Origin: Chara braunii
Taxonomy: Eukaryota > Streptophyta > Charophyceae > Charales > Characeae
Direction of reading: 5' to 3'
DNA length: 41,197 nt
Assembly: GCA_003427395.1 (NCBI GenBank)
Contig: BFEA01000298.1
Span: 1,493,509-1,534,705 of the forward strand
This document shows positions 19,516 to 29,990 of this stretch, in pieces (the first letter of the stretch is position 1; every line of letters begins with the position of its first letter). Made by a program: the position numbers and the translations under genes. The notes under the pieces were generated by a model. That model was not told the DNA's origin. It saw only the letters and a program-made list of their open reading frames with translations, and did not search any database.

Positions 19516-19669
19516 AGTTACGCCAAAAAGAAAAGGAAGAGGAACAAAAGCACTGAACAGACCCGAGTTCTAATCCTTCTATGGGCATAGTCGGCATACT
19601 CACACCAGAACCCTTTACTCCTTTCAGGTTGTCACTGTGGCCGGACGGATACATCCAGGTCTGAGCATT
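19516..19669. other. Short unassigned flank upstream of the family A LTR
   Basis: No feature beyond GGCATACTCACACC near 19591, a phrase also found after the 81-bp repeats and at about 18152, which points to another dispersed repeat. Confidence 0.3.
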
Positions 19670-20689
19670 CCCTCCCCTCCCCCAAGTCCATCCACCACCT
19701 CCTCCGCCCGTTATCAGATTGCCCTTCCCCGGGAACATTTAGGATAGAGCCCGCGAAGGTCACGTTGAATGACTTCCACACTCTTATCTCACGGTAAGTG
19801 GCACGTGTGAGCTCCGCGTCAATCCTCGTTACAGATCGACACATGATGAGTGAGCAAACGGGAGCTTGCTCAAGATTGGAAACCCCTGTGCGTCACATAT
19901 GTGACGAACCATTTTCTGTGATCGCGCGACTTTCTGCGTGAAGCTGCCTTGGGGGAACGAGACGGGTTAGTAAGGTGAGGTACGTGGGGATGGGTTGGCT
20001 GGGCAAGTTGCGTAGATGTCCTCGTTTCTTTTTCGACTTTCTTTTTCGATGTTGTCGGGCCAACATCAAGAAAGGCCCCGCCTAGGTAGTAGGGGACCGT
20101 GCCTTAGCGAGCGCGATAAATAACTGTTGCCATAGGTTCTTTCTTGTTTTACTGGGGCAAAGGGGAATGGGAATTTTGGCGCGATGACCGCTCGGGAACA
20201 TTGTTTTTCATTTTCAAAATTATCTTTCAACTGATGTCGGGCTCCTCGTAATTGTTTTTCAAATTTTTTTTCTTCGTTCTTCGTAATCTTCTTTTTTCTG
20301 CAATTCGGATTTAGATAGGAATTTAGGAACTTCAAAATTTTTGTTGCACTGTGCTTCTTGCTTGCGCGCGCCTGTCTGCGGCGGGAGCGGAGCTCTGACT
20401 AAGTTGCGCCCTTAATCTTGCGTGTAACTGTATCTTTTGGTGGGCGCAGTTGTAACTGTATCTCTCTCTTCCTGACTCTCTCATCTTTCTTCCCGCTTTC
20501 TTCCTTCCCGCTGTGCATGCATCTTCCCTCATTTTTAATAGGCCGACGCGCTGCATGCCCAGATCGATGAGTGGAGAGTGGCTAAGTCCCCCACACCACG
20601 GCCTGACCATGCAAAACGTAGGCACTTCCTTTCCTCCTCCTCTCCTTCTCAAAAGCACAATCCCGTATCTGTCGCGCATGCATGCACAC

Positions 20690-20696
20690 TATAAAT
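20690..20696 (+). promoter_or_regulatory. Likely LTR TATA box (copy A2)
   Basis: TATAAAT following GCATGCATGCACAC, identical in setting to the other LTR. Transcription would start about 30 bp further on, making U3 about 1.05 kb and leaving about 1.6 kb of R-U5. Confidence 0.55.
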
Positions 20697-21563
20697 CTTG
20701 CGAGCGTGATTAAAGCTCTCTCTAAAAAACTTCGGGAAACTCCAAGGATTAGCGCGATCAGTGAGGGTCGGCTAACGTGTAAGCGAAGAGGTGAGTGATG
20801 TGGGAGTTGGGCGACCCGACGAGCTGGAGCCAAGTATGCGGGGTTGACGTGCGGGCCACGACGGACTATGGCGCAAGGGCGAACCTAGCTTGCATACACG
20901 GACCAAGCGGGGTGACGACTCCGTGAGTGATGCGAGGCAACGGACTGTCCGCATCTGAGAAAGAGAGAGAGAAAAAGTGTGGGGAATGGAAGGGTGGGAT
21001 TTGCGACCTTTCTTTTTCTGTCCTTTGTACAAAACTTTTGGTCTCAGGCGAAACGCCATCGTTTTCATCTTCGATCTATTTCTTTTTTTGTGCTGAACCA
21101 CATTCCCTCCTCCTCTTTGATGCCTGTCGATGGTTGGGAAGTAAAACGTCTTGAGTTGTGGGATGTATGTGCCAATTTGCGCCTCATCTTTGCATGCATG
21201 TATATACAAGGATCCGACGAACGCGTCACTAAATGGTTGCGCTGTGCGCCGGGGAAAAGTTGTGAGATTGCCATTTGATTTCTTGTTGATATGAATGAAT
21301 GGGGTATGACTCTGTCGAAAGCAAGGATGCCTGGGTTGGGAGTGGTTGCCTTCTGCTATGCACAACACAGGTTTTTACTTGGATTAGATGATCGCATGTT
21401 GGACTTTTGAAGGACCACCGAGGACACCAGAAACAGTTCCGACGACCGCAGGCGCGATCTCGAGTGCCCCTACGTAAGTGAGACCACCAGAACGAGACTT
21501 ACACGCGTGAACATGAGACCCGCTCGCGGAATCCTATGATGGGATCGACCCTTCTCCGCCGGT

Positions 21564-22010
21564 ATGGACGTTGAGACACCCTTTTACATCACGGATCGCG
21601 AGAGTCTGCGGCATCAACAATTCCGGGAACATTGGGAACGGGAGCGTGCCTATCAGGCTGCGCGACCCCGGGCCCCGTTTCCAGAATTCCTTTACCCCAC
21701 TGGGACGGAGCCTGTATGCGAGTGGGACATCGAACGGGCCTTGAGCGCGATTCCCTTTTTGCCCCACTTTCCCCACTCACATACACGCCACGTCATCGCC
21801 GAACCTGGAATAGCCATCGTCGAGGCTAATTACCCTCCCTACCGCCTCGTAATCCCCTTTCACTGCCTCACGACGGTCCCTTGGGGCGCGATCGGCCCTC
21901 AGTGGCCACGAATCTTGTGCTCGGAGTGTCAGCAAGACCATGATTACCGCACGGCGGGATTTGTTCGCCGAACCCGGACTGAGGCGGACGACCGATCTCA
22001 CAGCCTCTGA
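21564..22010 (+). CDS. LTR-borne ORF of 148 codons, unknown function
   Basis: Intact from ATG to TGA in sense orientation within the LTR, about 870 bp downstream of the TATA box, so it would be among the first ORFs of the element transcript, ahead of gag. The protein has ordinary globular composition: TDRESLRHQQFREHWERERA, CEWDIERALSAIPFLPHFP, NYPPYRLVIPFHCLTTVPWG and WPRILCSECQQDHDYRTAGF. One CxxC (CSEC) is present, and no signal peptide or membrane helix. The same reading frame is kept in the A1 LTR apart from one CGA-to-TGA change and one late frameshift. I do not recognise a family. The antisense frame is also long but is broken earlier in this copy. Confidence 0.55.
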   Translation: MDVETPFYITDRESLRHQQFREHWERERAYQAARPRAPFPEFLYPTGTEPVCEWDIERALSAIPFLPHFPHSHTRHVIAEPGIAIVEANYPPYRLVIPFHCLTTVPWGAIGPQWPRILCSECQQDHDYRTAGFVRRTRTEADDRSHSL

Positions 22011-22335
22011 CTGAGACCAGCCTCGTCAGATTCCGAAGTCTGCCACGAGCCGCACCAGCGGCTGATCGCCCAGCGCGACACACACAACGTCCTGAGGGTC
22101 CATCAGATACGGGACCGACCGCGACGACGACGCTCGCACCGGAGGTAGCCCGGTCTCCCGCAATCCAATATAACTCGGGATTGCCAATTTGCTCAACTAC
22201 CCCTAAGCTTGCCACCAGAGATCTCAGTTCTGACCTGGGACTCCACTTCAATCCCCAAAAATCCTTGGCACACCCCTTTTCGCACTTCCGGGCTCCCATT
22301 CCACTCCGAACAGGAAGTCCCGCTAGGAGTGAGGT

Positions 22336-22349
22336 TGGTATCGGAGCCG
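22336..22349 (+). promoter_or_regulatory. Primer-binding site, initiator-Met tRNA type
   Basis: TGGTATCGGAGCCG differs at one base from the TGGTATCAGAGCC site used by most plant LTR elements and begins directly at the LTR end. It sets the transcription direction (plus) and the LTR boundary. Confidence 0.85.
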
Positions 22350-22502
22350 ACACGTGTCAAGACTGAGGATTGACAAGTGGCCCGGCTCCTCCAGTCAACG
22401 AACCTGGCGAGTCCTAAATGGGGGCGAGCTAGACAGAGAAACGCACGGGTGCGTGATCCGAGAGTAACTAGAAGTCGTTCCGCTGGAAGACAAGCGGGCA
22501 AC

Positions 22503-25500
22503 ATGAACGTGAATCAGGCCCAAGGTGGGGCGAACCAGCCGAATTTGGCTCCCCCGCAGCCTCCACGTGCTCGCGCCCCTGCCACCCCCCGGATCTATAC
22601 CTATTTGATCATGCGCACCACTTGGTGGGAGCATGACTTGCCACGCTCTGAGCGCAACAATACGATGACGATGAAGCCAGGATCAACGTCCCCGCTCGAC
22701 TGGGCGGAGACGCGCAGCATTGGTTTAGCATGTACGCGTGGATTGATCTCCCGACGTTTGAAAGAGATTTCCTATACCGATTTGACTATATTCACCCCGA
22801 GCAGGCATTTTTCCTGATCAAAGATCGGGTGCAGAAGCCGCTCGAATCCGTAGCAGAATACCGTAATCGTTTCTATCGATTATTTATCACATCACAGAGG
22901 GAAGAGACCATCGGTAGGGAGTTTTTCATTGATGGCCTCCGAAGCCGAGTAATGAGGGTCAAATTGCGAATGCAATTTTCCCCCATTACCCACAATCTAC
23001 AACAAATAATGGACGCCACTGAGGAAATGGAGCGGAAGTTCGCTGCCAGCTTCCTCGAAGGTGAAGATCATGTTAAGGAGGGGGATACGTCCGAACTTAC
23101 ACGAGCACGAATGGAGCTCGCTGCGCTGCAAAACATATTTGAAAACATGGGCTTTGTCGCAGGACCCGTCACCTACCTGGAGCCGGTCGGGGTGCAGAAG
23201 CCGATGGCCAACATGGCCATCGGACCACCTGTTACGGCATCTCCGGCGCCCCCGCCCTTAAAGGCCGAAGAACCCAATGCTATCCTAGAGCTAACACGAA
23301 CATTGGTAAACCTCACGTAGGAAAGTAAGAGGGAGCAACGGGAATATAACGCCCGAATGGAAACACTGCTCCGCCCGATGCGACCCATCACGGTTCGAGC
23401 TACTCCCATGGGAGTGGGAGTCGTGCAGACAACAGGCGCCGTCACGACAGGGACAGGTGCCTGAGTCGACGGTTCCTACATGTGTCACCAACCCGGACAC
23501 ATAGCCGGAGACTGTCTGAACCGACCTACCCCAGCACGGATCGGACCAGCACCGGCAGCCTCAACACAGATTGCTACTGGACTAGGACGAGTAGCCACGA
23601 TGGCAGAAGAGACTGACAACGGTGCAAGCCCGTCGGGGGTTACGGAGGAAGTAGCAGAGCTTATCCTACTCGACCAATACATATCACTAGGATACCTGGG
23701 CCTTGAAATGATTGGGGCTATCCAACCTGCCCCCGACAATAACGAGGTATCAAAATTGAGGCCCTCCCCGAGCGAAATGGAATCCGGAGGACCCGCATTC
23801 GTTACATGAGAAATCGATGTAGTAGATATAGTTCGAGCATTGAATCACCGCATCCCTCTACCAATCGGACACGTGTTGTCCATCTCCGAGCAGGCTAACG
23901 ACCGGATGATAAAGCACTGCAAGGCAAACCGAAAACGGTTTGCCCTCGCCAAACTAACAGCCGCGAAAGGAAAGGCTCCCGCCAGAGATCCGAAGCCGGA
24001 TATGTCGAGCACCTCGGAACCCGTTCGGATGGGCATGATCCGGAAAGATGATCACTTCCTGCGGATCAGGGCCCTACCCTGGAAATCCGCGGAGTGTGAC
24101 GTGGAAGTCTGGGGCAACCCCTACAGTGCAGTCCTCGACTCCGGAGCCGCGGTCCTCGCTATTTCCCTACGGGTGGTCGAACGGGCCGGAAGGCGGAAGG
24201 ATGTGATTCCGCTTGCAAAAGGCGATCATTTCGTCTCTGCCGATGAAGGTAAGATTCGAGTTGTCGGGAGGATGGCATATGTCGCCTTCCGAATAGGAAA
24301 GGTCCACGCCTTAGGCGACGTAGTGGTCCTAAACGTGAGCACATACGACATCCTCGTCGGATTGCCAACACTCACAGCCTTGCAGGCCACGCTAGACTTC
24401 GAGCGACGAGCAGTCATCCTCAAAAATACAGGAGGGAAGCCGTACACCGTTCCGATGCGTCTCACCCTCTGAACCACCTCGACGTTTGAGCGACAACGCC
24501 AGGAACCAGGTAAAGCCCTGCGAATGATACAAATCATAAGATGGGAAGAACCCACGGATGAGTCGGACATTGAATATAACGAACCCATACTACCATCGTC
24601 CACCTCCGAGAGCGAGGAAGAAACTGATCCTCAAATTCTCGAGCTGACACGACAAATAGTACGCTACCCACTCCGACAAAAAACGACAAAAACCTTCGTT
24701 TTTACAGAAAATGTGCGGAGAACTAGAGCGCTAATTATGGGAGAACCACTAGTGCAGATATCCAGGCTGGCCGATTCTTGGGAACCCCCTCGAACCATAT
24801 ACGAGGCGGCCACTTCATTACTATCAAGAGACCACGACAAACGTTCCTTCTGCGATGTCTCGAAAATTCCTCCCAATTCGTTGCTCACGACCAGGAAGGA
24901 AATCCGACTGTTACGAAAAGGCACTGAGGGTTGGATTTCGGAACCCCCTGGGCTATACGACCTCGCCCCGTTCGATATTGGACTAAAAATCACGAACAAA
25001 ATCGTGGACCTCCGGGATATCGAGGATGGTATTACCCCGGATGAACACGTTACAATTCGAGAAGAGGAAGCTCAGATGGTCGTCACAGTCTTCTCTTGGC
25101 GCTCCGACAATTCGTTTATATCGTCCCCACCCACAAACAAAACCCCTGCTACCCGGATGAAACAGTTATCGGTTGTGATACGGGACCGTCACTATGAGCT
25201 GCACGTGCCGGAGTACGTGCCGGATGAAATACACGGAATCATTTCTAACATTTTGACAGAATATCAGGACGCGATTAGTGTAAAGGATGTGGACATCGGA
25301 TTGTCCCTAGTTATACATCACGAGATATAGACTGGCACCCACCCGCCGATTTATTGTAAACCGTATCGATATTCGTTGGTTGAAAGACGAACGGTCCTGG
25401 AGCGGATCAAAGAATTCGAGGCCAACAGATGGATTGAGCCCACTGCAAGACCATGGTCCTTCCCCGTGGTTTTTGTCCCTAAAAAGACCTTATCCATTCG

Positions 25501-25540
25501 CATTTGCATCGATTACCGCACAGGAAAGGCTGTTACAATC
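22503..25540 (+). pseudogene. Ty3/Gypsy family A gag-protease-RT(start), decayed and truncated
   Basis: A single gag-pol frame can be followed with one frameshift near 22655 and stops at about 23318, 23462, 23807, 24470 and 25328. Gag starts MNVNQAQGGANQP and contains the retrotransposon gag core (RINVPARLGGDAQHWFSMYA, FERDFLYRFDY, SVAEYRNRFYRLF). The zinc knuckle at 23471-23515 reads SYMCHQPGHIAGDC, with Ser in place of the first Cys. The aspartic protease has AVLDSGAAVLAIS (24137-24145 for DSG) and YDILVGLPTL. RT begins with PPIYCKPYRYS, FEANRWIEPTARPWSFPVVF and ICIDYR, then leaves the family at 25535-25545, where another element's sequence begins. Encoding gag and pol as one polyprotein is common in Ty3 elements. 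The copy is dead. Confidence 0.85.
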
Positions 25541-27159
25541 ACGTTGTGGATGCTTTGTCTCGCCATCCTGAGTGCATGACTTGCCTTGTGGGTTCCTATG
25601 ATCTCCGTAAGAATTTGAAGGAGGAACTCATTGAGCATACTGCCAAGGACCCGAAACTCAATCCTATCCTTGAGCAGATTCGGGCTGACCCTAGCAGTCA
25701 ACCTGATTCCCATGAATGTAAGGGCTTACTTTCCGACGTTACGGGAAGCATGACCGACTGTGTGTACCCAACCATGAGCCGATCCTTACTCACTTTTTGG
25801 ATTTGGCTCATGGCCGGAGTGGACACTTTGGTTTTGAGAAAACATACAGAAGTCTGCTGCAAAAGTTTGTATGACCTGGAATGAAAGGAATGACACGAAA
25901 GTTTGGGGCTGAGTATGAGGTCTGTCAACGCATGAAACCGTCTTGGCAAAAGCCCTATGGGCTGCTGCATCCTCTTCCTATTCCTGATGGTCCGGGTGAG
26001 TCGCTTTCCATTGATTTCACGGACATGGGAAAGAAGAGTAAGAATGGATATTCGCAAGTAATGGTGACGTTGACCGTTTCTCAAAGTTTCTGAATCTAAT
26101 CCCATTACCACCGCATGCCCCGGCTGATCTTGTGATCAAGGAATTTCACAAAAAGTACATTCTGCAGTATGGGCCCCTGAAAACTCTTGTGAGTGACCGG
26201 GACACATAAGTGCAGATTGGAAGGACTTCACCTCCCAGACCTATGACATGAAACTCAAGATGATGTCTGACCGACATCCTGAAGCCAATGGACTGGCCGA
26301 GGAGATCAACCACACTGTGATCCAACTTCTCCGAGCTTCAATTGTGCCTGATCAGAACTCTTGGGATGAGGAATTGCCGATTGTGCAAGGATTGTACAAC
26401 ATCTTCATACACTCTTCCACCGGGATGACACCTAACCGGCTGCACCTTGGGTGGAAGATTCTCAATCCCTTATCTTATCTGTTTCCTGAAACGCCACCTG
26501 GGCTGACACCTGGCCAGCCAGGCTACAACGCTAAGTTTGATCGTTTGCTCAAAGTTGTTGTCGCAGCTATGGAGAGGCGACACAGTGCTATGATTAAGCA
26601 TGCAAACAAAAAGCGTCAGCCTGACCCTTTCACAGTGGGAAGTTATGTCTGGGTCAAGATGTCTGAAATTTCCGAAGAAGAAGGCGTATCACGAAAGCTT
26701 CTTCCTCAGTACTACGGTCCGTGGAAGGTGTTGAACCGGGTAGGAAACGATTCCTTTGGTCCTTACACAATCGATGTGCCCCGTCACCTACGTACGTACC
26801 CGGTCTTTCATGCGTCCAAGCTGTTTCTGTATAAATCACCCGAAACTTTTAAGTACCGAGAGTCAATGATTCCTCGCGCAATCCAAGGCGGTCACGAGGT
26901 TGATAGAATTGTCGAGCACAGTGGGAAGGGAAGAAACAGACAGTACATAGTCCATTTTCTGTACCACCCGTTGAATGACTTCTATTGGATCGCTAAGAAA
27001 GACTTGCTGCAGAGTGCCCCGCGAGTAGTTAACGCATATGAACGACTGATTAGTTCTGAACAGCAGCCTAAATTCACTGCTACCCTCACTCCTACGGAAC
27101 ATACCCGGTCTCTCTTTGCTATTTATGCTTATGATGCACTATGCAAGGACTCTGATTGA
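25513..27159 (+). pseudogene. Ty3/Gypsy family B (chromovirus) RNase H end, integrase and chromodomain, decayed
   Basis: Starts with NHVVDALSRHPE, the end of RNase H, in a frame different from the family-A RT it is fused to. Integrase is split over three frames: a frameshifted zinc region, then EVCQRMKPSWQKPYGLLHPL and LSIDFTDMGKKSKNGYSQV (first Asp), then TLVSDRDT (second Asp) before a stop near 26208, then SDRHPEANGLAEEINHTVIQ (Glu) in the long final frame 26248-27159. That frame continues through ANKKRQPDPFTVGSYVWVKM and LLPQYYGPWKVLNRVGNDSF to a chromodomain. Upstream RT and most of RNase H are missing. The stop is followed by the polypurine tract and LTR. Confidence 0.85.
26896..27042 (+). 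other. Chromodomain at the integrase C-terminus
   Basis: EVDRIVEHSGKGRNRQYIVH, then FLYHPLNDFYWIAKKDLL and VVNAYE, follow the chromodomain order of Ty3 chromoviruses: aromatic residue after the first strand, W in the YWIA block, final helix. Such domains direct integration to particular chromatin. Here the Gly-Tyr of the usual GYP is LYH. Confidence 0.8.
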
Positions 27160-27187
27160 GTTACTCGATCGAAGGGACCTCACTCTT

Positions 27188-27200
27188 GAGGGGGGGGTAG
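27188..27200 (+). promoter_or_regulatory. Polypurine tract of family B
   Basis: GAGGGGGGGGTAG lies 29 bp after the pol stop and directly before TGTAATGACC, the usual place for plus-strand priming at a 3' LTR. Confidence 0.8.
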
Positions 27201-28553
27201 TGTAATGACCCGTCATAACACAGACTGAGAACACTGCTGATTCCTGAAGTTCTGCGGATGGAATGGATGCCTTGCCAAGATTCCCGCATTCAGCTGTGTT
27301 TTCTAAGTCTGTATGTGTGCGTGCCTGTCTGAGTGCTTGTCAGCATGAGTGCGTGTGTGACCCGTAAGGGTACTTGCTTGTTTGGCAGGCCCGTAGGGCT
27401 GGTACTTACCTGTGGCCGTGGCATTGAGGGTGGCAGCAGGGGAAAACACTCGAGTAGCGGAGGCAGGGGCCCTCGGCACCTGGAGCAGCGGAAAAACACT
27501 CAAGTAGCAGGTAGGCCGGTACCGCACCCAGTAGCAGTAGATGTGCCGGGTACTCGAGGGACAGCAGAAGAAGACAAAGTTGGCACTTTTAGAGGCCCAG
27601 TAGCGGTAGGCTAGGTCTAGGCTGGTACCAGTCCATCCAGCCTGAGTCTAGAGCCTGTGCGGGCAATATCAGAGTCTGCAATGATGTTTCCCTCCAAAAA
27701 GGAGGAGGTACCGGTTGCTTGGGAGACCGAGCGGCCTGGAAGTCACCGCCCAGGAGGCAAGCAGGCCGCTATATCAAGAGGCCGAGGCAAGAGCTCGGCC
27801 TCATTCTTCAGTGTGCAATTTGGGCGACACGCTGCTGGAGCGCTGGCTGGAGTGGCGCTGGGTACTACAGCGCTGCTGGGAGGAAGAAGCCGGGAGCTTC
27901 CACCTTGGCTATGGTGGAACTCTACCGGTAGGAGGAGGGAGAAGGGGACCAAGGAGGAGAGTGGTGAGGTACTTACCTGGCTATGGTAGACACCATCTTC
28001 ATCACCTTGCTAGGCGCTGCATCAGGAAGGCCACAGTGGGGGTAGTGCCGCATCAAGGAAGCTCGGGACAGAGTCATGCATGGTGGCTGAGTGGGCAGCG
28101 GCATAGCTGCATGGTGATGGCCTTGAAGTGGGGCAGCGGCATAGCTGCTTTGGTTTGTCCTTTGGACAGGAGGCCGAAGCCTCAGTAGTCCGCCATAGCC
28201 TCGGCCTGTATGTGATGTGAGAGGAAGGGTGGCCATGGCTATGGTGGACCTCATGTTGTGCCTGCAGTAGAAGTGGGATTCGGACATTGATTCTGGTTCA
28301 GTCATTCAACATTATTATTGTTATTTCTTGTTTGAATAAGAGGTGAGGAGATAAGGAGGAAGAGATTGGTTGGCGAAGAAGAAGAGCCTTGTCATTGGTC
28401 TATGCTGGATTACATCATCTTCTTCTTCTTTCTCACTTCTTCTTCTTCTTCTTTCCCTCTCTCTCCTCTCAAGTTCATTCTTTTCTTTTTGCAATTGGAT
28501 GGCATTGTACTTTCAGATGAATGTATACTTCGAAATTGGCCAGGATCGTAACA
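27201..28553 (+). mobile_element. Family B 3' LTR, 1.35 kb
   Basis: Begins TGTAATGACCCGTCATAACA directly after the polypurine tract and ends GGATCGTAACA, giving TG...CA ends with a short inverted pair (TGT/ACA). It contains GC-rich AGTAGC repeats (27450-27610) and a TTC/CTT-rich end near 28420-28490. The 5' LTR is not in the window. The end abuts the T-run of a LINE-tail copy. Confidence 0.75.
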
Positions 28554-28688
28554 TTTTTTTTTTTAAGATACATAAATCACCCTGTTGCAAGGCCTCTATC
28601 TCACTGGTGGTGACCGAACCATCAGGATTAAGATTGGTGCCGCAATGGTGTGGAGCAACACCTGCTGCAAAGCAGGCCCAGCGTCCCT
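28554..28688 (-). mobile_element. LINE-tail repeat (family L), inserted at the LTR end
   Basis: On minus: GGGACGCTGGGCC, CAGCAGGTGTTGCTCC, then a body matching the copy at 3536-3706 (GGTGGTGACCGAACCAT on plus) and an A tail that touches the last base of the LTR. Confidence 0.65.
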
Positions 28689-28966
28689 ATCATAGGAGTA
28701 CATTCAATCTACTGTGTGCCCGAAGTTGCAGTCACCTGTCTTTTCTGCCCATTCCGAACTGAAACCTCGCCACCGGCATAGTTGTTTCTAATTCTAAAAA
28801 CAGCACCCGAATCAGCAGCAGCTGTGGAGCCTGCGGCAGTGCCAGCAGCACAAAGTTCTTTAGGATAGGGATGGCAACAGCAGGGGCTGAAACGACAAGC
28901 TCAGCATCCTGTGCAACCCCTTGTCCCCTGGCTCTACAGCAGCACATGATGCGCTAGCGCCGCTAG
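28689..28966. repeat. CAG/GCA-rich low-complexity sequence
   Basis: CAGCAGCAGCTGTGGAGCC and similar triplets at 28790-28960 give Ala/Gln-rich translations in any frame. The same composition returns at 30915-30960 and 31070-31385. Confidence 0.5.
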
Positions 28967-29116
28967 GAACATGCACTCTATGATCATGTACTCAATGTTT
29001 CAATTCTGTTGTAAGGGATGCTGGAGCAGCTGGACCTGATTTCCAGCAGGTGTGGCTCCTCACGTAGAGATGGAGCAGTCTGTTAAAAAAAAAAAGAAAA
29101 AAAAAAGAACATGCAC
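28967..29116 (+). mobile_element. LINE-tail repeat (family L) with 10-bp target-site duplication
   Basis: GAACATGCAC at 28967-28976 recurs at 29107-29116, directly after the A-rich tail (29085-29106). Between them lie AATTCTGTTGTAAGGGATG (compare the LINE 3' untranslated region), then TTTCCAGCAGGTGTGGCTCC and the tail. This is a complete 5'-truncated insertion of about 130 bp, good evidence for target-primed reverse transcription. Confidence 0.75.
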
Positions 29117-29816
29117 CATGACAAGCACAACAGTTATTGTATTGTACTGTATACAGATTGCAAATGGACAAATTATCAGACGCAGTATGACAAATTATCA
29201 GACGCAGGTCAACGTACGAAGTACGCTTGACAAGTACATAGCGAAACAGCACATCTCATATAGACAAATAGAAAAATTAAGTATAGTAGGAAAGGCGTCC
29301 CCGACACCGCGTTTTGATGACAGCCACGTCATCATCTTCAGGGGGTTTCCGCCATCTCTCCCCAACTATGCATGCCCGTCCTCATACCTACTCCCGCTCG
29401 TATCAGCGTTCGCAGTCCGGACTGCTACGGCCAAACACCGGGCATTAGCCCCAAAAGAGGCTATTGACTATGTACGCGCTCCTTATATCGTAGACGTCAC
29501 TACTGTCATATCTCAAACAGACTTGGAAGAAAAAAAAACGTGGTACCCGAGTTTGCCCGGTACCCCTAACCTACCTGCATATGGGTCCTATGCCTAGAAC
29601 TGTCTGGACCGACGACGGTTCGAACCTTCCTGTAGGATCTAAAGAACATACAAAACTAAATACAGAAAATGGTAGAATAGTAAGAATACTCCTAACTTCA
29701 GCGGTTCAAATCCCATCCATAAGAAAAAAGAAAAACAATTGGGCCAAAGACAACATACAGCCTGCGAGCTGATATCGGGCCGACTCTGTCTCCGTGTATC
29801 TTAAGGCTATCGACTC
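29117..29816. other. Unassigned region, tRNA-like boxes but no gene
   Basis: A plus-strand frame of 181 codons (29052-29597) begins in the repeat and its A tail and has no recognisable domain. GGTTCGAACCT near 29618 and GGTTCAAATCCC near 29703 match the B box, but no cloverleaf was found. Confidence 0.3.
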
Positions 29817-29990
29817 TGTCCATGTGTACTGGAAAATGGCTATCAACTCTGTCCATGTGTACTGGAAAAGACAACATACAACAGTTAGTCTGTTAAAAAA
29901 AAAGAAAAAGAAAAAAAGAAAAAAAGAAAAAAAGGGAAAAAAAAAGAACATGCACTGTGACAAGCACAACAGTTATGCAAGGAAAATGAG
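29817..29990. repeat. Short tandem repeat and duplicated A-rich locus
   Basis: CTCTGTCCATGTGTACTGGAAAA occurs twice, 34 bp apart (about 29812-29868), counted as a 34-bp tandem. Then TCTGTTAAAA, an A/G-rich run, GAACATGCAC and GACAAGCACAACAGTTAT repeat the arrangement at 29078-29138, so the LINE-tail locus with its flank was copied. Confidence 0.6.

Larger units (their letters stand above)
19670..22335 (+). mobile_element. Ty3/Gypsy family A 5' LTR (copy A2), 2.67 kb
   Basis: Full-length inverse match to 5223-7881, with scattered substitutions and small indels (for example a 15-bp difference after GGAACATTTAGGA). The 3' end at 22335 (GAGTGAGGT) directly abuts the primer-binding site. The 5' end is placed where homology with A1 begins (CCCTCCCCTCCC, against ACCTCCCC in A1). 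The first 128 bp encode the C-terminus of ORF3 (TAA at 19795-19797). It holds TATAAAT at 20690-20696 and the ORF at 21564-22010. Confidence 0.8.

Noticed and set aside
5223-22335. Inverted 2.66-kb LTR pair considered as a very large terminal-inverted-repeat transposon
   Set aside because: The arms point inward as LTRs with an adjacent primer site and Gypsy genes, and the interior holds unrelated repeats. Two Gypsy halves explain it better.
29052-29597. 181-codon plus-strand frame
   Set aside because: Its start lies in the LINE tail and its poly-Lys is the A tail. No domain is recognised.
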